Both the position numbers and the translations under genes were made by a program. Of a stretch of DNA of 64,000 nt, positions 16,082-23,958 are shown piece by piece. How positions within the stretch are numbered: position 1 is the first letter of the stretch; every line of letters begins with the position of its first letter. The notes beneath the pieces are model-generated. The model saw only the letters and a list, made by a program, of their open reading frames with translations, did not search any database and was not told the DNA's origin. Origin of the DNA: Nonomuraea sp. SYSU D8015 (GTDB taxonomy: Bacteria; Actinomycetota; Actinomycetes; Streptosporangiales; Streptosporangiaceae); the NCBI RefSeq assembly GCF_008065375.1, contig NZ_VJYI01000013.1, positions 186,001 to 250,000 of the forward strand, given 5' to 3'.

Positions 16082-17050
16082 CTACCGCTGAGCGAACTCC
16101 TTCATGCCGTCCTCGAAGGAGATGTCGGCCGTGAAGCCCAATTCTCTGGTCGCCTTGGCGGGGGACGCCACGATGTGGCGGACGTCCCCGAGCCGGTAGT
16201 CCCCCGTCGTCACCGGCTCCGGGCCGCCGGTCCGGGCGGCCAGCGCCGCCGCCAGGTCGCCGACCGTGTGCGGCGTGCCGCTGGCGATGTTGTACGCCGC
16301 CAGCGCCCCCTCGGCCCCCGCCCCGAGGGCCAGGGCGTTGGCCCGGGCCACGTCCCGCACGTGGACGAAGTCGCGTCGCTGGCCCCCGTCCTCGAAGACC
16401 GTGGGCGCCCGCCCGGCCAGCAGGGCGGACAGGAAGATGGACGCGACCCCGGCGTACGGCGTGTCCCTGGGCATGCGCGGGCCGTACACGTTGTGGTAGC
16501 GCAGGGCCACGGCGGTGCCGCCGGTCTCGCGGGCCCAGTTGGCGGCCAGGTGTTCCTGGGCCAGCTTGGTGGTGGCGTAGGCGTTGCGGGGGTCGAGCGG
16601 GGCGTCCTCCTCGATGACCGACGGGGACAGGACGCTCTCGCACAGCGGGCAGCGCGGGTCGAACAGGCCGGAGGCCAGGTCTTCCGGCCGCCGTGGGCCC
16701 GGGCGGACGCGGCCGTGGCGGGGGCAGTCGTAGGCGCCCTCGCCGTAGACGACCATGGAGGAGGCCAGCACCAGGCGGCCCACGCCGTGTCTGGCCATGG
16801 CCGCGAGCAGAGTGGCCGTGCCGTACGCGTTGACCGAGGCGTACGCGGGCAGATCGGCCACGTCGACCCCGAGCCCGACCTTGGCGGCCTGGTGGACCAC
16901 GGCATCGACGCCGGGCAGGAGACGGTCCAGCGCGGCCTCGTCGCGGACGTCCACGCCCGTGCGGAGGTCGGCGGCGATCACCTCGTGGTCGAGGACCTCC
17001 GCGACGTGGCTGCCGATGAAGCCGGCCGAGCCGGTGAGGAGCACGCGCAT
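16082..17050 (-). CDS. NAD-dependent nucleotide-sugar epimerase (dTDP-rhamnose 4-epimerase-like)
   Basis: 322 residues of the extended SDR family. The Rossmann motif TGSAGFIGSHVAEVL is at the N-terminus and the catalytic YATTK follows DPRNA near residue 170. A Cys-containing insertion (YDCPRHGR, then DPRCPLCE) is characteristic of the dTDP-L-rhamnose 4-epimerase-like branch. It would interconvert a C4 epimer of a dTDP- or UDP-sugar for glycosylation. The gene lies downstream of a TetR gene on the same strand and upstream of the GT2 gene; a joint role in decorating a surface polymer is possible. Confidence 0.85.
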   Translation of the reverse strand: MRVLLTGSAGFIGSHVAEVLDHEVIAADLRTGVDVRDEAALDRLLPGVDAVVHQAAKVGLGVDVADLPAYASVNAYGTATLLAAMARHGVGRLVLASSMVVYGEGAYDCPRHGRVRPGPRRPEDLASGLFDPRCPLCESVLSPSVIEEDAPLDPRNAYATTKLAQEHLAANWARETGGTAVALRYHNVYGPRMPRDTPYAGVASIFLSALLAGRAPTVFEDGGQRRDFVHVRDVARANALALGAGAEGALAAYNIASGTPHTVGDLAAALAARTGGPEPVTTGDYRLGDVRHIVASPAKATRELGFTADISFEDGMKEFAQR

Positions 17051-17086
17051 GCCGCCGATCCAACACCGGCCCGGGGCCTGCGGATC

Positions 17087-17692
17087 TTACGAATCGGTGA
17101 CCTCGGCCAGGTGCTCGATCAGCTTCTCGAGCTGCTCGGCGTAGTACTCACCGAACTCGGTGGACGCCGGGTCGAGGTCGCAGGCGGCCCGGACGAGCTG
17201 TGGGTAGACGATGCCGGCGGAGGCCATGGTGAACAGCGCGACCAGCAGGGCGGCCGGATCGAGGTCCGCGGGGAACTCACCCGCCTGCCGGCGCCTGCGC
17301 AGCCATTCCACGTCGCGGCGCACGTCCTCGGCGAAGGCGGGGTCGGGCGGGACGGTGTCCTCGGTCAGGCCCTGCCAGATCATCAGCTTGCCGAAGTCAC
17401 GCCGCTCGGCGTTGGCCCGCACATAGCCGGCCACGAGCCGGCCGAGTGAGGACGAGCGGTCGGCGAACGCGCTCTCCTCGCTCTGCCAGCGCGTGGTGAG
17501 CGCCTGGAAGAGGCCCTCTTTGCCGCCGAAATAGTACGAGATCAGCTGCTTGTTGACCCCGGCCCGCGCGGCGATCTCATTGACCCGCGCCCCCGCGAAC
17601 CCCTTGGCCGCGAACTCCTCCAGCGCCGCCTGGAGGATCCGGGCCTTCGTGCGTTCGGGGTCGCGCTGCTTCTCCTCCGGTGCTCGTCTCAT
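17087..17692 (-). CDS. TetR-family regulator of the FAD monooxygenase
   Basis: 201 residues. The HTH region is complete (ILQAALEEFAAKGFAGARVN, EIAARAGVNKQLISYYFGGK) and the C-terminal effector domain is TetR_C-like. The gene is divergent from the FAD monooxygenase at 17757 across a 64-bp gap with two 14-bp direct repeats, so it most likely represses the monooxygenase. Effector unknown. Confidence 0.92.
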   Translation of the reverse strand: MRRAPEEKQRDPERTKARILQAALEEFAAKGFAGARVNEIAARAGVNKQLISYYFGGKEGLFQALTTRWQSEESAFADRSSSLGRLVAGYVRANAERRDFGKLMIWQGLTEDTVPPDPAFAEDVRRDVEWLRRRRQAGEFPADLDPAALLVALFTMASAGIVYPQLVRAACDLDPASTEFGEYYAEQLEKLIEHLAEVTDS

Positions 17693-17710
17693 GCGTCGAC
17701 TTTATCATCC

Positions 17711-17745
17711 ATCCGTATGGTTGACAGAATTATCCGCATGGTTGA
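17711..17745. promoter_or_regulatory. Direct-repeat operator and -35 box
   Basis: ATCCGTATGGTTGA (17711-17724) and ATCCGCATGGTTGA (17732-17745) differ at one base and are 21 bp apart, two helical turns. TTGACA (17721-17726), a consensus -35 box for the monooxygenase, begins inside the first copy. This fits cooperative binding of two TetR dimers on one DNA face. Confidence 0.55.
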
Positions 17746-17756
17746 TTGTTGAGGGC

Positions 17757-19034
17757 ATGACGAAGACGACGACGAAGAGCATCGCGATCATCGGTGGCGG
17801 GATCGGCGGGCTCTGCCTGACCCAGGGCCTGCGCAAAGCGGACCTCGACGTGACCGTCTACGAGCGGGACCGCACGCCGTCCGACCGGCTGCAGGGCTAC
17901 CGCGTGCACATCGACCCCCACGGCGCCCGCGCGCTGCACGACTGCCTGCCCGAGCACCTGTGGCAGTCGTTCCTGGACACCACCGGGCAGGGCGGGCAGG
18001 ACTTCGGCTTCCTCACCGAGCAGCTCGGCCTCCTCGCGCTGATCGAGACCCCCAAGGCCCCGGACCCGGCGGACGACCACCACTCGGTCAGCCGCATCAC
18101 GCTCAGGCAGGTGCTGCTTTCGGGGATGGAGGACGTCGTACGGTTCGGCAAGACGTTCGAGCGGTACGAGCGCCTGCCCAGCGGGAGCGTGCGGCTGCAC
18201 TTCGCGGACGGCACGAGCGAGATCGCGGACATCGTGGTGGCCGCGGACGGCGGGAACTCGCGGGTGCGCAGGCAGTACCTGCCGCACGCCGAGCGGGTGG
18301 ACACCGGGATCACCACGGTGGCGGGCAAGTTCCCGCTCACCGCCGAGACCAGGAAGCTGCTGGCGCCGCGGCTGGTGGACGGGCCGAACACCATCATCTC
18401 GCCCAAGGGCGTCAGCCTGTTCTGCGCGCCGCACGACCTGAGCGACGTGGACCTGCCGGAGGGCGGGATCGGGGCGACCGAGCAGGAGGGCGCGCTGATG
18501 GACAACACCAGCAGCTACATCCTGTGGGCGGTCGGCGCGGCGGCGGGCCGCTTCCCGTCCGACATTTCCGAAATGTCGGGCCAACACCTCAAGGACACCG
18601 TGGCAAGCATGATGAGGTCGTGGCACCCGGATCTACGTACGATGATCGACCTGTCGCACCCCGACACCGTCAGCCTGCTGCCGATCCGCACGTCCGTCCC
18701 GATCGGCCCCTGGCCGGCCACGAACATCACCCTGCTCGGCGACGCGATCCACAGCATGACCCCCATGCGCGGCATCGGCGCGAACACCGCCCTGCGCGAC
18801 GCCCGTGTGCTCTGCAGTGCTCTTGTCGGGGCCCTGACCGCCGGCGGCGACCCGGTCCAGGCCATCGCCGGCTATGAGGCGGAGATGCGCGAGTACGGCT
18901 TCGCCGCCGTACGCGACTCCCTGCGCTCGGCCGAGCAGTTCGTCGGCGAGAGCAGGGTGGCCCGAATGGGCTTCAAGACGTTCCTGCGCCTGGTCCAGCG
19001 GATGCCGTCGCTCAAGGCCAAGGTGTTCTCATAG
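17757..19034 (+). CDS. FAD-dependent monooxygenase (PHBH fold)
   Basis: 425 residues from ATG 17757. The dinucleotide-binding motif is SIAIIGGGIGGLCLTQGLRK, the DG motif is ADIVVAADGGNSRVRRQ, and the GD motif is TLLGDAIHSMTPMRGIGAN, so all three FAD/NAD(P)H contact regions of group A hydroxylases are present. Enzymes of this class hydroxylate aromatic substrates, including tetracycline-type antibiotics. Divergent TetR control is consistent with induction by a xenobiotic. Substrate not determined. Confidence 0.9.
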   Translation: MTKTTTKSIAIIGGGIGGLCLTQGLRKADLDVTVYERDRTPSDRLQGYRVHIDPHGARALHDCLPEHLWQSFLDTTGQGGQDFGFLTEQLGLLALIETPKAPDPADDHHSVSRITLRQVLLSGMEDVVRFGKTFERYERLPSGSVRLHFADGTSEIADIVVAADGGNSRVRRQYLPHAERVDTGITTVAGKFPLTAETRKLLAPRLVDGPNTIISPKGVSLFCAPHDLSDVDLPEGGIGATEQEGALMDNTSSYILWAVGAAAGRFPSDISEMSGQHLKDTVASMMRSWHPDLRTMIDLSHPDTVSLLPIRTSVPIGPWPATNITLLGDAIHSMTPMRGIGANTALRDARVLCSALVGALTAGGDPVQAIAGYEAEMREYGFAAVRDSLRSAEQFVGESRVARMGFKTFLRLVQRMPSLKAKVFS

Positions 19035-19078
19035 CCCGGCCCGTTGCACCGGAGGGCCGCGGCGAACACTGTGGAGGC

Positions 19079-19819
19079 ATGCCAAGCGTCGATACGCTCG
19101 ACGGCCTCCAGCGGGCCGTCGCCGAGTCAGATGCCGACCACTACGAACTGCCCGCCGAGCCGGCGGCGCTCGACCGGGCCGGGAAGTCGCTCGACGCGTC
19201 CGGGCTGCTGCTGCTCGGCGAGGTGCACGGGGTCAGGGAGAACCCGCTGATCATCCTCGGCCTCATGCGCCTGCTCGGGCTGACCCACCTGGCCCTGGAG
19301 TGGCCCGAAGGCCTGCAACCGCAGCTCGAACGCTATCTGGCCGACGGGACGGGGCTCGACCATCCACTGTGGTGGCTCGGCGACGGGCGCGTCACCGCAG
19401 GGCACCTGGCGGTGCTGAGGAAGATCGACGGCTTACGGGTCACGCTCTTCGACGGCGGGGACATGACCGAGGACTGGTCGGCGCGGGACGCCTCGATGGC
19501 GCGCCGCGTGCTGGCGGCGCACGCGGCCCCCACGCTGGTCGTCGTCGGCAACGCCCACACGCCGACCACGCCCACCGGCCTCGGGCTGCCGATGGGGGCA
19601 TGCCTGGCCGAAGCGCGGCCGGGGGTGGAGAGCGTGCGCATCGACTATGGGACGGGGAGCTTCTACAACCTCGAGCCCCGGCGCTACAGCAGGCCCTGCG
19701 CGGAGGCGGGGCTTCGGGTGGCGGATGGCGAGCTGGTCGTGGGCCTGCCCGAGTTCGGCGAGGCGACGGTGCCGCATCTACCGTTGGAGCAGCTGCGGGA
19801 GCGGCTGGGGTTGATATAG
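19079..19819 (+). CDS. ChaN/TIKI-fold protein of unknown function
   Basis: 246 residues, soluble, with the motif ASGLLLLGEVHGVRENPLII and a later ALEWPEG, the (G)E-x-H pattern of the ChaN/EreA-like superfamily. A second conserved area VVVGNAHTPTTPTG carries a His that may complete a metal or haem site. Some relatives bind haem, others hydrolyse peptides or macrolactones; none defines this branch. A GGAGG ribosome site lies 4 bp upstream of the ATG. Convergent with the phosphotransferase gene. Confidence 0.6.
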   Translation: MPSVDTLDGLQRAVAESDADHYELPAEPAALDRAGKSLDASGLLLLGEVHGVRENPLIILGLMRLLGLTHLALEWPEGLQPQLERYLADGTGLDHPLWWLGDGRVTAGHLAVLRKIDGLRVTLFDGGDMTEDWSARDASMARRVLAAHAAPTLVVVGNAHTPTTPTGLGLPMGACLAEARPGVESVRIDYGTGSFYNLEPRRYSRPCAEAGLRVADGELVVGLPEFGEATVPHLPLEQLRERLGLI

Positions 19820-19834
19820 GAGGTCGCTCCGCTG

Positions 19835-20710
19835 TCAGGGGCGCAGCCGGTGGAACAGCTCGACCCTGGCCCGATGGTATTCCAGGCCGTCCGCGTCATG
19901 CCGGACTCCCCTGCGGACCGCCTTCTGGAAGTACGCGTACTCGCGGCGGAGCTTGTGCCTGATGAGCTGGGCAAGAACCTCCTCGTCCAGCTCCTCCGCC
20001 GTGCCGCCGGCCGCGTGGTAGGCGGCCACGAAGTCCCGGCTCGGGCCCAGCTCGTCGTCGCCCCATTCGAGGGCCGCGGCGGCCAGTTCCACCTCCGGGG
20101 CGCCGACGAAGCTCTCGTCCCAGTCGAGGACCGCCACGATCGTGCCGTCCCTGGCGAGGGTGTTGCCGGTGTAGTAGTCGCCGTGCAGCGGGTGGCGGAG
20201 CCGGTGGCGGGCGTGGAAGGCGGCCAGCCAGCGGTCCAGGTCCGGGTCGTCCAGCTCTGCGGCGTCGGCGGGGCGGTCGCCGTACAGGCCGGACTCCTGG
20301 AAGGCGGGCACGGGGCGCGGGCCCGGGTCGAAGCCGGCCAGGGCCTCGTGCAGCCGGGCCAGCAGCCGCGCAGCCTGCTCGTAGAGGTCGTCGTCCGGCC
20401 AGGAGCCCTCGACGTGCGGCCAGCAGGAGATCGGGCGGCCGTCGACCACGATCACCGTCCCGCCCTCGGGCGCGGGCAGCGGGGCGAGGGCCTCGGGGAG
20501 CTTGCCGGCGGCGTGGCGGGCGATCGTGTGACACCAGTCGGACTCGGCGGGCGGGCGGCCGATCGGGCCGACGCGGATCACATGGCCATCCAGGCGGTAG
20601 GCTGCGGACTCCTCTCCCCCGTGGAGCCGCTCGCCCTCCCCCGTGACCCCCCAGGCCACGGCGACCGCCTCCCTGATGGCAGGGGTCAGCGGCGTGTCGA
20701 CGTAGATCAT
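19835..20710 (-). CDS. Aminoglycoside-phosphotransferase-like kinase
   Basis: 291 residues of the APH/choline-kinase fold. The Brenner motif is HPLHGDYYTGNTL with catalytic Asp, and the metal-binding DFG equivalent is VAVLDWDESFVG. The N-lobe nucleotide-binding part is present (HVIRVGPIG). Such proteins phosphorylate aminoglycosides, sugars or other small metabolites. Nothing nearby names the substrate, so a resistance function should not be assumed. Confidence 0.85.
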   Translation of the reverse strand: MIYVDTPLTPAIREAVAVAWGVTGEGERLHGGEESAAYRLDGHVIRVGPIGRPPAESDWCHTIARHAAGKLPEALAPLPAPEGGTVIVVDGRPISCWPHVEGSWPDDDLYEQAARLLARLHEALAGFDPGPRPVPAFQESGLYGDRPADAAELDDPDLDRWLAAFHARHRLRHPLHGDYYTGNTLARDGTIVAVLDWDESFVGAPEVELAAAALEWGDDELGPSRDFVAAYHAAGGTAEELDEEVLAQLIRHKLRREYAYFQKAVRRGVRHDADGLEYHRARVELFHRLRP

Positions 20711-20789
20711 CCCGTCAGACTACGGGCTTCCGCTTCCCGCCCTGATACGCCAGGGTTAGGGCTACGTGCACCGCGAGGTAAGGAGACCT

Positions 20790-21803
20790 GTGGCCAGTCC
20801 TGGCACGCTAGAGACTCGGGGCAGCGACTTCGCCCGACTAGCCCACAAGATTGCGGACGCCGGCCTATTGGACCGGCGTCCCTTTTATTACGCGACACGG
20901 ATCAGCATCGCCGTCGTCGCCTACCTCGGCTGCTGGACGTTGTTCGCCTGGGTGGGCGACTCGTGGCTGCAGCTTCTCGTGGCGGTCGCGCTGGCCGTCG
21001 TCTTCGCGCAGTTCGGGTTCGTCGCCCACGACCTCGGGCACCGGCAGGTCTTCCGGACGCGGCGGCCCAGCGACGTCGCCGGCCTGCTGATCGGCAACCT
21101 CGGCATCGGACTCGGCTGGGGATGGTGGAACGCCAAGCACAACCGCCACCACGCCAACCCCAACCACGAGGACCACGACCCCGACGTCTCCCCCGCCGTC
21201 ATCGTCTGGTCGCAGGACCAGGCCGTCAGCAGCCGGGGCCTCCCGCGGTTCATCGCGCGGCATCAGGCCTTCTGGTTCTTCCCGCTGCTCACCCTGGAGG
21301 CCTGGCATCTCCACGTGGCCAGCTTCAAAGCGCTGCTCAAGCCCTCGGCCAAGCGGCGACCGCTGGAGCTGGGGCTGCTCGTCACGCACTTCGCGCTCTA
21401 CTTCGGCGCGGTCTTCGCCGTGCTGCCGGTCGGCAAGGCGCTGGTGTTCCTGGCGGTGCACCAGGGGTTGTTCGGGCTCTACCTCGGGTGCACGTTCGCC
21501 CCGAACCACAAGGGCATGCCCGTGCTGACCAAGGAGGACAAGCTCGACTTCCTTCGCAAGCAGGTGCTCACCTCGCGCAACGTCAGGGGCGGGCTGTTCG
21601 TCGACGTGGCGCTGGGGCAGCTCAACTACCAGATCGAGCATCACCTCTTTCCCCACATGCCGGCCCCGAACCTCCGCCGGGCGCAGCCCATCGTGCAGCA
21701 GTACTGCGCCGAGCTCGGCGTCAGCTACCTCCAGACCGGGCTGATCGACTCGTACGGGCAGGCGCTGCGCCACCTGCACGAGGTCGGCGCCCCGCTGCGT
21801 TAG
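20790..21803 (+). CDS. Membrane fatty-acid desaturase
   Basis: 337 residues from GTG 20790, which has AAGGAG 6 bp upstream; an earlier GTG at 20766 lacks one. The three His boxes of the acyl-CoA/lipid front-end desaturase family are present: HDLGH, HNRHH and QIEHHLFP. About four membrane helices are visible. The enzyme would insert a cis double bond into a membrane fatty acyl chain using O2 and an electron donor. A strong hairpin followed by CTTTT lies in codons 22-33. Its stop overlaps the convergent coiled-coil gene by 4 bp. Confidence 0.92.
   Translation: MASPGTLETRGSDFARLAHKIADAGLLDRRPFYYATRISIAVVAYLGCWTLFAWVGDSWLQLLVAVALAVVFAQFGFVAHDLGHRQVFRTRRPSDVAGLLIGNLGIGLGWGWWNAKHNRHHANPNHEDHDPDVSPAVIVWSQDQAVSSRGLPRFIARHQAFWFFPLLTLEAWHLHVASFKALLKPSAKRRPLELGLLVTHFALYFGAVFAVLPVGKALVFLAVHQGLFGLYLGCTFAPNHKGMPVLTKEDKLDFLRKQVLTSRNVRGGLFVDVALGQLNYQIEHHLFPHMPAPNLRRAQPIVQQYCAELGVSYLQTGLIDSYGQALRHLHEVGAPLR
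20855..20888 (+). terminator. Intrinsic-terminator-like hairpin inside the desaturase gene
   Basis: GGACGCCGG (20855-20863) and CCGGCGTCC (20873-20881) form a perfect 9-bp stem with a 9-base loop, followed by CTTTTATT. It sits about 65 bp inside the desaturase coding region. Codons through it are conserved in the family, so it is part of the gene; it may act as an attenuator. Confidence 0.45.
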
Positions 21804-22027
21804 CCCAGAGCTTCCTCTTCCTTCTCCAGGCGGGCGATCAGGGAGTCGCGCCGGCGTTCGAGGTCGGCGATCAGCTCCACCTGCTCGTCCGCCTGGCTGA
21901 TCACGGCCGCCTTCTCTATCTGGTCAGTCGCGCCCATGTCGCGGATCTGTTCTCGAATGTCCCGGTTCTCGGCCCGGAGCCGCGCCAGATCCTCTTCGAT
22001 CCGGCGTAGTTCGTCCCTAGTGCTCAT
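21800..22027 (-). CDS. Small coiled-coil protein
   Basis: 75 residues, nearly all heptad-like and charged: MSTRDELRRIEEDLARLRAE, then NRDIREQIRDMG, and a closing LERRRDSLIARLEKEEEALG. It is predicted to be a coiled coil throughout, with a short break at MGATDQIEK. No family is recognised. It is divergent from the second histidine kinase gene with a gap of about 22 bp, and overlaps the desaturase stop by 4 bp. Confidence 0.7.
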   Translation of the reverse strand: MSTRDELRRIEEDLARLRAENRDIREQIRDMGATDQIEKAAVISQADEQVELIADLERRRDSLIARLEKEEEALG

Positions 22028-22049
22028 TCATCCGCTCTACCCGTACAGA

Positions 22050-23195
22050 ATGGGTGGCATGCGAAGGCCGCTCACCAGCACGACCGCGTCGCTCGTGGTG
22101 ATCGCCGCCGTGCTGGCCGGCACGTTGGTCACGTACGCGTTCCGGAGCGACACGCCGCCGAACGCGCTCGACATCGTCCTGCCGTTCCTGGCGTCCGCCG
22201 CGACGCTCGCGCGGCACAGATATCCCATCACGGCGCTGATCATCGTGGCCGCCTCCGTCGCCGCCTACTACCCGTGGGCCAGGCTCGACGGGCCCCTCAT
22301 CATGCTGGTGTTCGTCGCGCTCTACACCGCCGCCGACCGGGGCGCCCTCACCGCCGCCATCGCCGCGGGCGCGGCGTTGCTGCTGGGCATGGGGCTCGGC
22401 GAGAGCGGCGGGGTCAGGCACGTGGACGACAGCCTGTTCGTCGCGGTCGCCGGGTGGGTGGTGGCGGCCATCGCGTTCGGCGGGGTCACCCGCAACCGCC
22501 GGGCTTACCTGCTGGAGGCCGAGCGGCGTGCGGCCGACGCCGAGCACAGCAAGGAGGAGGAGGCCAGGCGGCGCGAGAGCGAGGAGCGGCTGCGCATCGC
22601 CAGAGAGCTGCACGACGTGCTCGGGCACAACATCTCCATGATCAACGTGCAGGCGGCCGCCGCCTTGCACGGGCTGAAGAAACGGCCCGAGGACGCCGAG
22701 CGGGCGCTGCGGACGATCAAGGACACCAGCAAGGAGACGCTGCGCGAGCTGCGGACCACATTGGGGGTGCTGCGGCAGGTGGACGAGGACGCGCCGACCG
22801 CCCCCGCCGACAGCCTGGCGCGGGTGGACGCGCTCGTAGCGACCTCCGGTCTGGAGGTACGCACCGAGCTGTCCGGTCCGCTCGACGCGGTGCCGACGGA
22901 GGTGGACCTGGCCGCCACCCGCATCATCAGGGAGGCGCTGACGAACGTCTCCCGCCATTCCGGCACGACCAAGGCCACGCTGGCGATCGCCAACACGTCC
23001 GGAAATATCATGATCCGCGTGGAGGACGACGGACCGGGGGCCACGTACGACGGAGGCAGCGGCTTCGGCCTGCAGGGCATGCGCGAGCGCGCCGCCGCGC
23101 TCGGCGGCACCCTGGAGGCCGGCCCGCGCCCCGAGGGCGGCTTCCGCGTCCTCGCCCGCCTGCCACTGAACCTGCCATCGAACGGGGCCACATGA
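22050..23195 (+). CDS. NarL-class sensor histidine kinase (second)
   Basis: 381 residues from ATG 22050 (another ATG at 22059 is possible; neither has a clear ribosome site). About five membrane helices occupy the first 145 residues, followed by a charged coiled-coil linker and the HisKA_3 box RIARELHDVLGHNISMINVQ with His near residue 187. The HATPase domain includes REALTNVSRHS, EDDGPGATYDGGSGFGLQGM and RERAAALGGTL. It overlaps its response regulator gene by 4 bp and stands upstream of cydAB, which makes a redox or respiratory signal plausible but unproven. Confidence 0.94.
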   Translation: MGGMRRPLTSTTASLVVIAAVLAGTLVTYAFRSDTPPNALDIVLPFLASAATLARHRYPITALIIVAASVAAYYPWARLDGPLIMLVFVALYTAADRGALTAAIAAGAALLLGMGLGESGGVRHVDDSLFVAVAGWVVAAIAFGGVTRNRRAYLLEAERRAADAEHSKEEEARRRESEERLRIARELHDVLGHNISMINVQAAAALHGLKKRPEDAERALRTIKDTSKETLRELRTTLGVLRQVDEDAPTAPADSLARVDALVATSGLEVRTELSGPLDAVPTEVDLAATRIIREALTNVSRHSGTTKATLAIANTSGNIMIRVEDDGPGATYDGGSGFGLQGMRERAAALGGTLEAGPRPEGGFRVLARLPLNLPSNGAT

Positions 23196-23860
23196 TCCGC
23201 GTGCTGCTCGCCGACGACCAGACCCTGGTACGCGCCGGGTTCCGGTCCATACTCAGCGACGAGGACGACATCGAGGTCGTCGCCGAGGCGGCCAACGGCG
23301 CGGCGGCCGTCGCCGGGGCCCGCGAGCACCGCCCCGACGTCGTGCTGATGGACATCCGGATGCCCGAGCTCGACGGCCTGGAGGCCACCCGCAGGATCGC
23401 CGGCGACCCGGCCCTCGACGGGGTCAAGGTGATCATCCTGACCACGTTCGACCTGGACGACTACGTGTACGGCGCGCTGCGGGCCGGCGCCGGCGGCTTC
23501 CTGGTCAAGGACACGGAGCCGGCCGAGCTGATCCACGCGGTCCGGGTCGTGGCCAGGGGCGACGCGCTGATCTCGCCGTCGGTCACCCGGCGGCTCATCG
23601 CCGAGTTCGCCGGCCGGGTCAAGCGCCCCGACCCCGGCCCGGAGCTCAACGCGCTCACCGAGCGCGAGCGCGAGGTCATGACCCTGGTGGCCGCCGGTCT
23701 GTCGAACGACGAGATCGCGGCCCGGCTCGTGCTCAGCCCCGCCACGGCGAAGACGCACGTCAGCCGCATCATGACCAAGCTGTCGGTCCGCGACCGGGCG
23801 CAGATCGTGGTGCTCGCGTACGAGGCCGGCATGATCACGCCGGGCTGGCTTACACCCTGA
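23192..23860 (+). CDS. NarL/FixJ-family response regulator (second)
   Basis: 222 residues: receiver domain with LLADDQTLVRAG, phosphoacceptor Asp in VVLMDIRMPELDG, IILTTFDLDDYVYG and the Lys in FLVKDTEP, then the LuxR-type HTH LTEREREVMTLVAAGLSNDE with ATAKTHVSRIMTKLSVRDRA. Coupled to the kinase gene by ATGA overlap. The cydA gene begins 98 bp further on the same strand after a 12-bp palindrome, so cydAB is a reasonable candidate target. Confidence 0.95.
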   Translation: MIRVLLADDQTLVRAGFRSILSDEDDIEVVAEAANGAAAVAGAREHRPDVVLMDIRMPELDGLEATRRIAGDPALDGVKVIILTTFDLDDYVYGALRAGAGGFLVKDTEPAELIHAVRVVARGDALISPSVTRRLIAEFAGRVKRPDPGPELNALTEREREVMTLVAAGLSNDEIAARLVLSPATAKTHVSRIMTKLSVRDRAQIVVLAYEAGMITPGWLTP

Positions 23861-23885
23861 GAGGTACGCCGGGAGGCGCCAATTG

Positions 23886-23897
23886 CATCCCGGGATG
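23886..23897. promoter_or_regulatory. Palindrome upstream of cydA
   Basis: CATCCCGGGATG is a perfect 12-bp palindrome in the 98-bp gap between the response regulator and cydA, flanked by TTG and GCAA. It may be the regulator's binding site or a redox-repressor site; it could also be a weak terminator of the upstream pair. Confidence 0.35.
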
Positions 23898-23958
23898 TAC
23901 GCAACTGCCCGCCCAGGCATGACGCGGTGAGCGTAGCCGTGCCCGAATGCTCTGAGGC

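Noticed and set aside
19835..20710. An aminoglycoside resistance gene
   Set aside because: Only the general kinase fold is shown; the family covers many substrates and no antibiotic context is visible.
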